Shown here in pieces: positions 34,770-46,316 of a stretch of DNA of 64,000 bases. The first letter of the stretch is position 1. The number at the start of each line of letters is the position of its first letter. Source of the stretch: Darksidea phi (Eukaryota > Ascomycota > Dothideomycetes > Pleosporales > Lentitheciaceae); contig JASJFT010000001.1 of NCBI GenBank assembly GCA_030770425.1, forward strand, positions 62,001 to 126,000, read 5' to 3'. Both the position numbers and the translations under genes were made by a program. The notes under the pieces are model-generated. The model had not been told where the DNA came from and did not search any database. It saw only the letters and a program-made list of their open reading frames with translations.

Positions 34770-35974
34770 ATGCCTCCCAAGAAGTCTTCCGCTGCTGCGC
34801 CCAAAAAGGCCGCTGCCGCCGCTCCCACGCATGGCTCCTATGTCGGTACGTCGCGTGCATTTGCTCGCCACCACGTCGTCGCAGCGCCTGCGCGATGGTT
34901 CCATCGTGGTCGCCGATCAATACTGACTTGTTATTGCAGACATGGTAAAAGATGCTATCATTAACGTGAGTCTATCATCTCAGGCGCATCGCGTTCCCCG
35001 CGCCGTGCTTGCGACAGCCAGACCGGCCAGTCGGGCACAATCCGCAACCCTCGCCCCCGACGTCCCATAGCTCCGAGAACATGTTTGCTAACGCCTTCCA
35101 TCCATGCTACAGCTTAAGGAGCGAAATGGTTCAAGGTTAGTGCCCTCTTCCAAGACTTGTTCGTGGCCGTCGACATCACGCCATGCATCCGTCCGAAATG
35201 CCTTGGACCGTATGCTAACCATATCACCTTACAGTCGTCAAGCCATCCGGAAGTACATTAAAGCCAACAACAGCGTCGGCAACATCTCCGACGTCGCATA
35301 CAAAGGTCATGTCAACCGTGCTATCGTCAAGGGAGAGGAGACTGGTATCTTCTCGCGCCCCAAGGGTGAGTGCCGCACCTTCCCGCTTCACGAACCTTGT
35401 GTTCGCCTTGAGCCAACGCGTCTCCCAACGGGCCGTTATTATTCATATTCACCATGTTCACTTTGCTGACGTTTCTCTCAGGTGCCTCTGGAACAGTGAA
35501 GCTTGCTAAGAAGGACGCGAAGGAGCCCGCCACCGCTCCCGCGAAGAAGGCTGAGCCCGCGACCGAGAAGAAGGTCGCTGCGCCCAAGGCTAAGAAGGCG
35601 ACCACCACCGTAAGAATATCCTTTGCGTCGTGGTCCACCGTCCCAAATGCTGACCATCACGATAGAAGGCCAAGGCTACCACAACCAAAAAGGCTGCGGC
35701 CCCCAAGAAAGCGGCGACCAAGGCTGCCCCAAAGAAGGCTGCCGCTAAGCCCAAGGCTAACGCAAGCAAGCCTCGCAAGACCGCTGCTGCTGCCGCCCCT
35801 GCTGTCGACAAGGAAGTCTCGCGCGTGCTCGGCAAGACCAAGTCCGGACGTGTGACAAAGACCCAGGCGCCCGCTGCAGCTACGCCCAAGAAGGGTGCAG
35901 CAAAGAAGGCCACGCCCAAGAAGACTGCCGCGAAGAAGGCCACACCCAAGAAGGCGACGCCAAAGAAGGCATAA
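34770..35974 (+). CDS. HHO1: Linker histone H1, six exons
   Basis: Nuclear linker histone that binds nucleosome dyads and compacts chromatin. Exons 34770-34845, 34940-34965, 35113-35135, 35235-35365, 35482-35609 and 35666-35974, introns 94, 147, 99, 116 and 56 nt, 230 residues. The winged-helix domain covers about residues 20-90: PTHGSYVDMVKDAIINLKER, GSSRQAIRKYIKAN and HVNRAIVKGEETGIFSRPKG. Lys/Ala/Pro-rich tails flank it, with TPKKA-type repeats at the C-terminus. Two exons are only 26 and 23 nt, and the introns are longer than the window norm. All phases close exactly. A TATA promoter lies upstream. Confidence 0.95.
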
Positions 35975-37457
35975 ACGAGTTCACTCTGAGCTCTTCTTTC
36001 TTTCCTGTTGATCTCTTCTGACTAGTGTACGTGTTATAGGCTGCTCCGACGCTGCGCTCTTCTAGTCGCAAGTCGAATCGCCCCAGCATGTAAGCTATGT
36101 TCATGATATCCCTTTTCTCTCTGGGCGACGCGTGGGACTGGTACATGGTGGGAAAGCTGGGTGGGAATCGGGGTGTTCTATCTCTGGGATTGTGTCGTCT
36201 ATGTCATGCTGGCTCGGCGTTTTCGGGGCGTTTGCGGCATTGCTTGCGCCAACTACTGGATGCTGTTATTCTTTTGGAGGTCACGCGAACAGGTCTAGTT
36301 TTGTACAAGACCAAAAGGTACGAGCAATGAATACTGGTTATAATTCATCTTGAGCGTGTCCGGACGTGTGACTCGGACGCGTTGTTTTGGTGCACGGTTG
36401 ACATGCAGGTCGAGCGGGAACGCACGTGATGCGTTGATAAGATATGCAGCGACCAAGAAGGCTAGCGGGAGCGAATGATGTAACGCCCCTTTACACCGGA
36501 TATGGACCAAGGTATACTGCATAGCGTAGCCGCATCATGGGCAGCCACGCTTTGAGACGAACTCGACGACTTTCAAGGGGAGCCCGGAAAACATCAATGA
36601 ATGTGAAGCATGTGAACTCAAGATACACTACTGTTTACATCCACGTGTGCAATGCGTCAGCCATCAAATGTGGGAGACTCAGCTGTGGAGAGACGCATCT
36701 CCGTGCTATTCTTACCGGGCCGAAAACGCGTTGGGAGGAGCCAGTCGTGTCCAATCCTAGGGACTGGCAATGCCGGTGTTCCGAATGTTAACGTGTGCAC
36801 AGGGAGGCTGTCGTCGATTGCATTCAATGTGTGCTGATCTTGTCAGAGCGGGAATGCCCGGATAGAAGTGAGGGCCGCCGAGCCACTCCAATGCGCCATT
36901 CCCGCTGGCTGAGTGTGGCTGAGGCTGAACCCAAGCGCTGGGCCTCGTTTTTGCTGCTTCGTCTATTCCCGAACTGGCGGTGCGACTCAGCCCAATCTCG
37001 TGCAAATATTCCCCCTGACCTGACGAGAGCACCACGGCCACCACGCTTTTCAGACGCTCGAGACACACGGATAAGTCGTCGACCAAGACAGTTGCTTGCG
37101 TGTGGAAGTGCACGTTTGCTCGATTTGGTTCGGTGAGTTGGACCCGTTTACCGGCGCGGCGCAACACTGCGGCTTGGCAGCACACGGACCCATGCGAGCG
37201 AAGCTGGCCTTGCTTTGCCTGTCTCTGACCTCTCAGAAGCCTCCTCTCCAGTCCGCCAAACCATCCACACCTCCATTCTTGCACCCACGCCTGCTCTCCT
37301 TACCACCCGGGAAGAGTTCTGCGTGCGGCTGTTGACTTGGGCCACACCACTGCACGGCACCAGCCCGGCATTGCACGCAATCGCAGAACGCCGCCATAGC
37401 AACCACCTCCCGCCAGCTGCGGCTCCGGCGTGCGCAGGAGTGCCGCCGTCCTCGTTG
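35975..37457. other. Intergenic between histone H1 and MSS4
   Basis: About 1.5 kb holding the H1 3' UTR and the MSS4 promoter/5' UTR. The MSS4 frame is open upstream of its first ATG to about 37215 but has no ATG there. No RNA gene or repeat seen. Confidence 0.5.
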
Positions 37458-40353
37458 ATGGTAGCGACTGTTATTCCCCCTCGGACCATGCCCTCCTTGG
37501 CCGCCGACAGCAGCGACAATTCGACCTATCGACACCCGCCGTCGCCCTACAGTTTGCCCACGCGCACCTCCGCAGACAAGCCTCCGCCGGGAAGGGAACA
37601 TGCGGAGGGGCAGCCGAATGGAAATACTCCGGCCAGCGGCAAGCTCTCGAATGGTATTGTGATGCAGTCTATACCCAACGGCCGCCCTACGCCCCCGTCG
37701 GGCACTGATAAGCGATCGTCACACACGGATGGTTTGGTGAACGCACAGAGAGGATGGGGTCGGGATACGCAGAGTCCCTCCAAGACGCCCGAGGGTCGGG
37801 CCGGCTCCGGCAAGCTATCTGGTAGAGATGACGGCTATTTCGCATCAGTGCAGAGTAGTGAGATGGAGGACGGCTGCACAACCACCCACGTCAAGCTCGG
37901 TACTCTAAGCTCAAACGACGGCACCAAAGAGGGCCGCAACGATGCCGATATACCCCCCAAGCACGATTCGGAATCACGGAATCCACAGCCGACGTCTAAC
38001 CTCGACATTTCCCACCCGGGCTATCGTGTATCCTCGCCGGCCGCCTTCAACCGCAACTCGGCCCCAGCCGAGCAGCCGTACCGCCTGCAGCATCGCCACA
38101 CGCTAGAGGTGCCCAAGGCCTCCGCAGGGACGCGTCCCCAGAACAGTACAGATGAGGTGGTATCCGCTAGCGGCAGGTTTTCTCCCAACACGCCGACACG
38201 CCGACGAGGCTCAATGTCTCTGGCGCGGCGGGCTACGCGGTCGATACACTCCGACATGCACCTCGAAGAGGTGCCTCAGGACGAAGACGCCGCGCGGTGG
38301 GCAGAGCACATCCGACAGAAGCGGGCCAGCAAGAAGAAGCGGAAAGAGGACGAGGACGATGATCGCGTCGTTGTGGGTACCAAGGTGGATCAAAACCACG
38401 TCAACTGGGTCACCGCCTACAACATGCTTACGGGTATTCGGTTCACCGTGTCCAGGACAAACGCGAAAATGGACCGCGAGCTCACCGACGCCGACTTTGA
38501 GGCGAAGCACAAGTTCTCGTTTGACATGTACGTCCCGGACGATTTCTTATTAGCCAATCTCCTTCTATTATTCGGTCTTCCGTCTGGTTTGCCAAGATCG
38601 CATAGACTTTAAACTATCACTGACATGCTGCAGAACTGGAAACGAACTTACGCCCTCCGCCAAGTACGACTTCAAGTTCAAGGACTACGCACCTTGGGTC
38701 TTTCGCCATCTACGTACCACATTCAAGCTAGATCCCGCCGACTATCTCGTATCACTAACGAGCAAGTACATCCTCTCTGAGCTCGGGTCTCCCGGAAAGA
38801 GCGGCAGCTTCTTCTATTTCTCTCGAGACTACAAGTACATTATCAAAACAATCCACCACGCCGAACACAAATTCCTTCGAAAGATTCTCAAGGACTACTA
38901 CAATCACGTTCAGGAGAATCCGAACACGCTCCTTTCACAATTTTACGGCCTTCATCGTGTTAAGATACCCTATGGACGCAAGATCCATTTCGTTGTCATG
39001 AACAATCTATTCCCCCCGCATCGAGACATTCACCGCACATTCGATCTAAAGGGTTCTACAATAGGAAGAGATTTCAAGGAGGAGGATCTGGAGGCGAACC
39101 CGCGTGCGACGTTGAAAGATCTGAACTGGTTACGACGGGACCTACACTTGGAGTTTGGGCCGACCAAGAAAAAAGCGTTTGTCGAGCAGATGCAGAAAGA
39201 CGTCAAGTTGTTGCAGAAACTGCACATCATGGATTACTCGCTGCTGGTCGGTATTCATGATTTGGAGAAGGGCAATGAGGAGAATCTGCGAGACAAGACC
39301 TTACAAGTATTTCAGCCAGGTGGCGAAGCTGCAGAAGAACCGGGGCCGAACATGCTTATGCGAACGCCATCGAAGTTGGAGAGTGCCCGGAAGGCGAAAG
39401 AGCTGAGGCAGATGATCAAAACGCAGAAGCCCGTACCAATGGAACAAACCGCGAGTAAGATGCCGAGTGAGATGCATGATGTGCAAAAGAACAACTACTT
39501 TTACACGGATGACGGAGGGTTTAGGGCTACGCATGAGGATGATACGCCTGGGGAGGAAATATACTATCTGGGCATTATCGACTGCCTCACGCATGTAAGT
39601 ACACTTCTCGGTCTTGCACAGCTAGTCGATTGCTAACGACATCAGTACTCACTTATCAAACGTATGGAGCATTTCATCAAGGGCCTCTCGAACGAAAAGA
39701 CCCAGATCTCAGCCATTCCACCCGAAGGATACGGGGACCGCTTCGTGAAGTTCATCAGTGGCGTTACGAAAACGCGGGAAGCGGCCGAGCGCGAGAAGAC
39801 TGCAGACACAGCTCAGGCGATCAACGATCCCTTACTTACAGGAATCAATATCACTAGTGCCGAGCGCGATTCCACCGAACGCGTGCTACAGAAGGCAGAA
39901 GGACAGGCTGAACGTTCAAGGCGTAGGGGAGCTTCGGAAGACGATGTGCCTCATCGAGAGATGCGCATGGTACGAAGCCCGTCTGCCGAGCGAGGCGAAC
40001 TCGGCACTACACTTCCAGTCGTTGAGGAAGCGGTTGAATCTGCGAGCACAGGAGGCAGGAGCGGTCGGAGTACAGAAACCAATCTTCAGCCTCCCGCCCC
40101 GCCTTTAAAAGAAGAGGACAGGCATCGTGAACCCAGCTCAAGAGACCAGTCACATGGACGTCCACCACCCACACCCCCCAAAGACTCTGGAACCGCACCT
40201 AGCGAAGGACGTCCACCAACCCCGCCGAAAGACGTACGGTTCGCAACCCGACACCCGGGTCCTCCCACGCCACCGAAGGAGGAGAGAGGGAGAGGGAAAG
40301 ACAAAGAGCTTCCTCTTTTACCGCCTATGGAGACGGTTGTAAGGGTGAACTAG
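37458..40353 (+). CDS. MSS4: Phosphatidylinositol-4-phosphate 5-kinase (Mss4/Its3)
   Basis: Makes PI(4,5)P2 from PI4P at the plasma membrane, for actin, endocytosis and cytokinesis. Exons 37458-38527, 38634-39594 and 39646-40353, introns 106 and 51 nt, 912 residues. The first 300 residues are Ser/Pro-rich. The PIPK domain runs from about residue 309 ([17 protein letters not shown]) to about 717, with [18 protein letters not shown], the [13 protein letters not shown] block, [13 protein letters not shown] and the [18 protein letters not shown] segment, completed across intron 2. The C-terminal tail has three PPTPPK-type motifs, possible SH3 or phosphorylation sites. An alternative start at ATG 37488 has a better context (ACC before ATG) and would remove ten residues. 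The first intron starts GTACGT and is needed to reach the kinase core. Confidence 0.93.
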
Positions 40354-42485
40354 GAAGAACCTCGATGACGACCGATACATTGCACGTGCATACCCCATTC
40401 TTTTCTTTTCGCCTTGCTTTTTCTCTTTATCATTGTTCTTTATAAAATTTCGAATCTCATGCTGCACTTGCATATTTCGTTTGTCGTTTAAGTTGGGCTT
40501 CTCAGGCATTTGGAAAGGAAGCGCGCAATTGTGCTATGCATGATACCATAGGGGTGACTTTGCTACGGCATGTCACTGATGTTTCTTTTGTTTGCCATCG
40601 CATTATTTGCCTTCGTAACGGAACGGCGACACGGCTGTCTATTGTCATGTTTCCTTTGCTGTTTCGCCGTATCACCAAATCTCATAATTCGAGCGGCTGG
40701 TGTTATGACGCTGCTGCTACCTGGCATAGACGCACTCCTTGTTATTAAGTGGAGTTGTTATCAGGTGTGAAGACGAAGAGGGGCTGCCGATTTCAGGCTT
40801 TCTTGTAGGATATCTTTAAACATGGGTTTGGAAGAGCTGTACGCGTTCGGAGGCTTGGTTGGCTTGGGCATTGGTGTTCGGAGGCGAGGCGTAGATAGAT
40901 GGAATGGAACTGCATGCCATCTAATAGTTTGTGTGTTTGTAAATGTGTGATTATTATATGTAACTATTATGCAATCGATACGATCAAGTCTGGTTTAGTC
41001 GCGGCCGTTGTTGTCTGTTCAAGGGAAATATGAGTGTGAGAGAGCGCAGAAGGCACGATGCCTGCTATCCTACCGTATATTACGGTAGCAGTCTGTAGTT
41101 TGCTAGGTCAAAGCTTACACACATGCACGCCTAGCCAGTCAAGCATGTCCACTAATATCATAAACCTGTACAGAGATCGGGCCAACAAAACTACTGACAA
41201 GCTCGTATAGCTAGCATACCAGCGCAGCTACTCCACCGTCATATAGTACACCTTCATATAATACACCGCAAAGACGCCACGCGACTGAGCATCAGGTCGT
41301 GAATTCGCATCCTTGTGCACGATTAGTCGCGCAGGTAGATGTAGTAGCTATGTATCTCGAAAGACTTCTCTCTTTGTCTCTTCTGGATTCTTTTGCACTA
41401 ACAATATAATACATACCCTTGCACCCAGCGCCCCTACTCTTCTTAAATAGCCATCACGGTACGGAGTAAAATAACAATCTAACAATCTCGTCCTCTTCCC
41501 TCTCCTTCCCCAGATCAAAGCCCAATCCCATCAGTCGTTAATAGATAATACCTGTGTTGATCGATTCTGTGGCGGCAAAATACACGCCGTAGTTACCAGA
41601 CGACTAGTCCCGCCGCAGAGCAGAGCACACCCGCGCCTTCGCCTTGTATGTGTAGAACGTGGTGGAGATCAGGGAGAGAATTACGGTGTTCACGGGTTGG
41701 CAGGCTATTGACAAGTCTCGCGCAATTATTGGGGAAGAGTAGTACTGTGATGTTGTTCGGCAGAGTGGTCGTGTCTTCATTCTCGTCGCGCTGACTATTA
41801 GTAAGGAAGCGACTGAGGGTAAATTGAAGCGAGATGGTCCAGGGGAGTTGGCTGTGATGAGGAGGGAGAGGGTGGCGGTAATAAGGGGCAAGTTTGAGCT
41901 TTTGACGTTTGGGCCTGAGGAAGAGCTTGTCCTTGATGTAGGCGGGATGCAAGCTGAAGAGGCGGCGGGTAGGATTGCGAGGTGGGTGTGGTGGGTTGGG
42001 GAGTTTTTGAGCTGGAATAAGAGTGTGTCTGAGAACCAGCATAGGGCCATTGAACGGTGGGGGTTTGAATTTAAATCACAAAGTAGTTATAATCTATGCT
42101 ATGCTATGCTATACTATGCTATCTTGATCCCCTCCCCCAGGAGCTTGGGCCACTACCCGGCGTGACGTCACGTTGGCTCCTGGGCTGGTTGTGTTTTTCG
42201 TGATTCTATCACCCATTGTGTTTCAATGTTTCGACATCTCCCGCAACAGCGCCTCAATGTTCGATGTTCGAAACATCACCTCCTCGGTATCTCACTATCG
42301 GCAGTACTGTGTACAGCTCTACAGCTCTATTATCGTGTATAAGGTGTGGGTATAGCATCTCTACCGTGTACAAACTTCTACTGTGTTTCGCGCGAACCTT
42401 ACAAAAGGGGCTCCCACTATGCAAATCCAACCCAACTGCTATTTTGAAATCTTTGAAAGTATAGAAAAGGGCGAGGAATTGGCGG
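40354..42485. other. Intergenic, convergent 3' ends
   Basis: 2.1 kb between MSS4 (+) and the four-TM gene (-). It contains a (CTATG)n tract (separate entry) and an overlapping cluster of ATG-initiated ORFs on both strands at 41593-42165 that I cannot resolve. Confidence 0.5.
42093..42122. repeat. Short (CTATG)n microsatellite
   Basis: Imperfect run of CTATG/CTATA pentamers (ATCTATGCTATGCTATGC then TATACTATGC). Confidence 0.8.
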
Positions 42486-43461
42486 TTAGTAGTTGGTCGG
42501 ATACTGCCCCCTCATCTGCGAATGCCTCTTAATCTGCTTCTTTGTTTTGCGTCGCATGAGCACCAGGATGTATATGACAATAGTCAAGAAGGCGGCGCCT
42601 ACTTGAACGAGACCGACGTAGAATGAGACGCTCTGCACAAGACGTATTAGCAATTAATTTTACCATGAAGGTTATTGTCAAGGTAGAACCCTGCAGCAAA
42701 CTCACCTGCACATTACAAAATCGGTCGAAATCCACCTGGTCCGCAAACTCTTTCTGTATTGCCCTTGCAGGCGCGGAGCAAGTCCAACCCCAGAGATCGT
42801 TACTCTTCCCATCCTTATCCTTCTCTGTGCGGTACAAGCTAGCTGCCACACACCACACGACCAAGTTGCCCAACAGCACAACCCATGTAAACGTCGTAGC
42901 GACAATCGCCGCCTTATTCGCCTTCTCAACGCCGAACTTGTAGCTGAACAAGATGAGGAAGTTGAGGAGTACCGAGATGCCGGCGACTAGGAAGTACATC
43001 CAGGTCGGCCATACTTTGCTGTTTTTGGCCCACGCGGTGCGCGTGGTAGTGCTGCCGTCGGCGTTTGAGATGGTTTTGTAGACGTCTTTTGTAGTGAGGA
43101 ATTTGTGGAGGGTGAGCGTTATAGGAATGAACACGGCGATGGAGATACAGAAGGCGAGAATGCGCGAGATGACGCGAAGGCGGCGGATGCGTGCTTTCAG
43201 TTGCTAGTATTCGTGAGCTCGAGGTTCGATTTGGGTTGATAGTTGGTGCAGTTAGTTAGTACTTACGGCATCTGCTTCGTGTGCTTTCTTTATTCCCTCG
43301 AAATCGATCAGACTTTGCCCATGCTCGTGGCGACCGGAGGGCGATGTGTGCCCCGAAGATTGTCCAGAGTGCATGCCCGGCGAAGAAAGCGAGGGCGAGA
43401 GAAGATGTTGCTGCTGCTCCGGCGAGAAATGCTGCGAGCTGTAACAAGACAGCGCGGCCAT
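42486..43461 (-). CDS. Predicted four-TM membrane protein, unknown function
   Basis: Integral membrane protein of an ascomycete-conserved type; I recognise the pattern but not a function. Exons 43461-43267, 43203-42706 and 42632-42486, introns 63 and 73 nt, 279 residues. The N-terminus (about 65 residues) is polar, Ser/His/Gln-rich and cytosolic. TM1 is ISRILAFCISIAVFIPITLT; TM2 WPTWMYFLVAGISVLLNFLI; TM3 AAIVATTFTWVVLLGNLVVW; TM4 VSFYVGLVQVGAAFLTIVIY. The extracellular or lumenal loop between TM3 and TM4 carries two cysteines (WGWTCSAPARAIQKEF and RFCNVQ) that could form a disulfide. The tail is basic. MARVEL-like topology is possible. Splice sites GTAAGT/TAG and GTGAGT/CAG are canonical. Confidence 0.75.
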
Positions 43462-44248
43462 ACTTTCTTCTCCAGCTCTTTAATTAGACCGCAAGCGTGA
43501 ACCTCTGAGAAAAGTCACCCCAAGCGCAGCGAGTCGTACTTCTAAGAAGAGTTATCCCAAGCGCAACGGGCCGTATAGGCAATCTTAATAGTGAAAGCAT
43601 CATATCTTATACGCAAATCTCGGGAGTGCTGATGCTTTCTGAGCCTTCAGCCCCCTTGCAGGCGATATTCCAACACCGGATCTCGAAACTTCCTGCCAAT
43701 CGTTGCGAGATTTCTCAGCCTAGCTCAATCACCCACGCCGATGGCCCATTCCGAATGTAGGCATGGGATACGATGACAAAGCTGATGCTGCGTGTGGCGG
43801 CTCTTCGTCTTTCCGTAAGCGGTATAGTTGATGTGGAATGCTTATGCTTGTGGCGCACTAATTATATATAGACCGTGCTGGCTTGGTGGGGGCTGAACTG
43901 TTGTTTCGAATAAAATTAAGTTTATGCCAGCTCAAGTCATTAATGAGTTAGCTGATGGAAAGCCGCATAGCCTTTCAGGTACTCGGAGGCCGTTTGTTTC
44001 GAAACAGCGTTCAGCGGGGCCTGTGGTTACTCGCCATCGTAAAGATCGCCAACTTCGGGGTCGGGCTCGGGAATCTTGATTTCCTTTATGTGGAAGCGTA
44101 CTATAGTAATCGATAAAGCGTAGTTAGGAGCTCTTCATCTACCTGGTTCCTAGACTATCCGACTGCCGACTCTCAGGCGATCGAGTCCATTCTCCGCTCG
44201 AACCGACAAAAGCGATCGTCTCATATACGAAAGAAAATACCACCTCAT
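43462..44248. other. Intergenic upstream of the four-TM gene
   Basis: About 790 bp with the four-TM promoter and a two-copy tandem repeat at 43503-43575 (separate entry). No ORF of interest. Confidence 0.5.
43503..43575. repeat. Diverged two-copy tandem repeat, transitions only
   Basis: Units 43503-43538 and 43540-43575, 37-bp period. They share 28 of 36 aligned bases, and all eight differences are transitions (C/T or A/G). Confidence 0.75.
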
Positions 44249-45053
44249 CTATACGTATCGCCCTCGACACTTTCTCAGCTGTAGTATAAGGCCGCCATCG
44301 CACAGCGGTTTAAAATGGACACAGTAGATGTGTTCCCGGTCTCCTTGTCTTTGGGATAAGGGAGAAAACGACCACTGTAATCCCCAACGATCTCCAGTAG
44401 TCAAGCGTCGTCCGGTTAGCAACGGAATCATCCCGAACGTTGAATCGATCACTAACATCTCTCGCGCTTTCACGGTCGCAGTAGCTCCTGCTTTCGCAAG
44501 TCTACCACCAGCCTTTGCTGTCGTATAATAGCATACGTCGAGAAAGAATGTGCTCTAACCTCGAATATATATGTGATTGTTCGAGGAGTACCGAGCCTTT
44601 GTTCCTCGCCAAATTCAAGCCCCCAAAGACATACTGATGGAAGGTAGTCGTTGGGAGGAAGGAACCCTTCGCGAACACTTCCTGCACTGGCTGCTGAGAC
44701 CGTGGCATAGGCTTCCTGGAAAATGATGGATTTTGGCATGCGGGAGGTCAGGAAGCCGTCCGTGAATTCTTGTGCTCTCGATTTCGTGGTAGTGGCTAGT
44801 TAGCCAACCCAACAGTATGAAAGCGCCCTGTATTGTCCCGTTTCTCCTTGGGAAGGCTGATGGTAAGGCTTGGAAATCGCATCCCTATATCAATAACTCG
44901 TACAAGAAGTAAGCCAATACATTTCAAACATCTTTCATAAGTTTCAAGACATTCAAATAGCCAGTTTCGGCCAAGCTCAAAGTAGGCTTTCGAATCGAGA
45001 TACCTTTTGCTCGGTTGATGGGGCACATCGGCGCCGGCAAGATCATTTAAAAA
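44249..45053 (-). pseudogene. HET-domain (heterokaryon incompatibility) pseudogene
   Basis: Remnant of a HET-domain gene of the type that triggers vegetative incompatibility in fungi. Pieces of the domain appear in order on the minus strand but in different frames. Near 45020-44800, GRNWLFECLETYERC and RVIDIG match the W..C...H..C..RLIDV start of the domain. Near 44740-44650, SIIFQEAYATVSAASAGSVR with EGFLPP matches the Y..A..TI.A..A...GFL block. Near 44560-44500, LEHILSRRMLLYDSKGWW in a third frame matches the QE.LLSRR.L..... block. Near 44400-44350, LLTGRRLTTGDRWG resembles the YT.R.LT...D end. Only about 25-30 codons separate the first two blocks, where about 90 are usual, so an internal deletion is likely. 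Introns cannot fix all shifts. No repaired sequence is offered. Confidence 0.7.
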
Positions 45054-45194
45054 TCTTTAGCAGAGTCCAACCCGAAAACCTTTCGCCAAGGGCAACTGCC
45101 ATATCAGTCACGTACTACTAGTAATGTACAACCGCAAAAGAGCATTTATTTCGGCCTTACGTTCACGTGTACAAATACGGTTTCATGTCCTCAA

Positions 45195-46223
45195 TCAATC
45201 GATCCCCACAAGAGGATACAAGGCCTTGTACTCATGTAGAGGAATATCCCCCAAAAGCCAGCGGAATTGCCACATTGATCGCGTCAACACTATGATCAGA
45301 CCAGATGTTATCGATAATATCGTGAACATCAATTCCCACGTAAACGCGCACTCTCCTCCCATTGAATGCGCCGGCGCCATAACAACTCCTCTGGCGCGCG
45401 TCGAAAATATCCTCGGCTTTATGCTACCGCATTGAAAGAGGGGCTCCCGTAATTCAAGGTCCTTGGGGTGAAGGCTAGGAGTACCGTTGTAGGAGAGCTG
45501 AAGGACAAGGTGCTTGACGTTAGGGAAGCGCGATGTGACGTGTAGAGCGTCTTGTTGCTAGGTGTGATCGAGGCTCCACGTGTACGCGCTAAAAAGATGG
45601 GGATAGCGGAACTAATGATAGTGAATTTGGAAAGGCCTACAAGGAGCTCGCAGTATACAGAAATCGCGATGTAGACCGCGATCAGTACGAAAGATATCAT
45701 CGCCATATGCCAGGACCGATCCATCGTGGTAGATCTAGCAATAGGTTTCTAGCAGGGTGAACCGATGGTGCGAACCCCATGTGTCCTCCAGTGAGCGCGA
45801 TCGGGGCGTGGGATCGAGAGACATGTCGAAGATCTTCTAGGTTAGTAAAACGAGTTTCTTGATCCACTGCGTATTTCGGCTGGAGGATCCAGCAGGCTAG
45901 GATTGGGATGATCACGGTTAGTATAGATTGCGGGTAGAGGGACTGGCCCCTGTACTTGCTTAGTCCAATACTTGCGGGAGTGCGTGTGATACTTACATAG
46001 CGTTCGATGATTGGCTATTCGTCGGGCTTTCCGAGTGGATGCTTGCAACAGCAACCCTCAAGGTAGCAACACTTGTAAGTGCAAGTGCAGGTCGTGTTGT
46101 TGCCTGGTCGTCCACGTGCAGTGACCCGTCTTGACACAGTGAGCATAGGCCCGCGAACTTAGTGCTGAATGCGATCAACGTCCACGACGGTTTCCTAAGC
46201 TGAGTTGCCGTTTTTTGGGCGGT
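45195..46223 (-). CDS. Uncharacterised multi-exon membrane protein, N-terminus unresolved
   Basis: I do not recognise the family. A coherent model uses exons 46223-45997, 45949-45776, 45734-45641 and 45557-45195 with introns of 47, 41 and 83 nt (GTAAGT/CAG, GTTCGC/TAG, GTAGGC/TAG); every phase closes. The product has at least three hydrophobic segments: SILTVIIPILACWILQPKYA, MISFVLIAVYIAISVY and FTWELMFTILSITSGLIIVL. A soluble part between the last two carries HLVLQLSYNG and KPRIFSTRARGVVMAP. The C-terminus is WLLGDIPLHEYKALYPLVGI. No in-frame ATG precedes the first exon before the MBL gene, so the 5' end may be missing, mis-modelled or deleted. The 41-nt intron is short for this genome. It lies between the HET relic and the MBL gene. 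Confidence 0.5.
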
Positions 46224-46316
46224 CTAGCATGCGGATGACTGAGGTTTGGACTGTTACAAGGCCACTTAAACGAGCTGTACGTAGGTAAGAAACGTCGGAG
46301 TCGCAACACCACTCAG

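Noticed and set aside
46015..46146. Cys-rich 43-codon ORF on the minus strand, resembling a small secreted protein
   Set aside because: It has no signal peptide and overlaps a better-supported exon in another frame.
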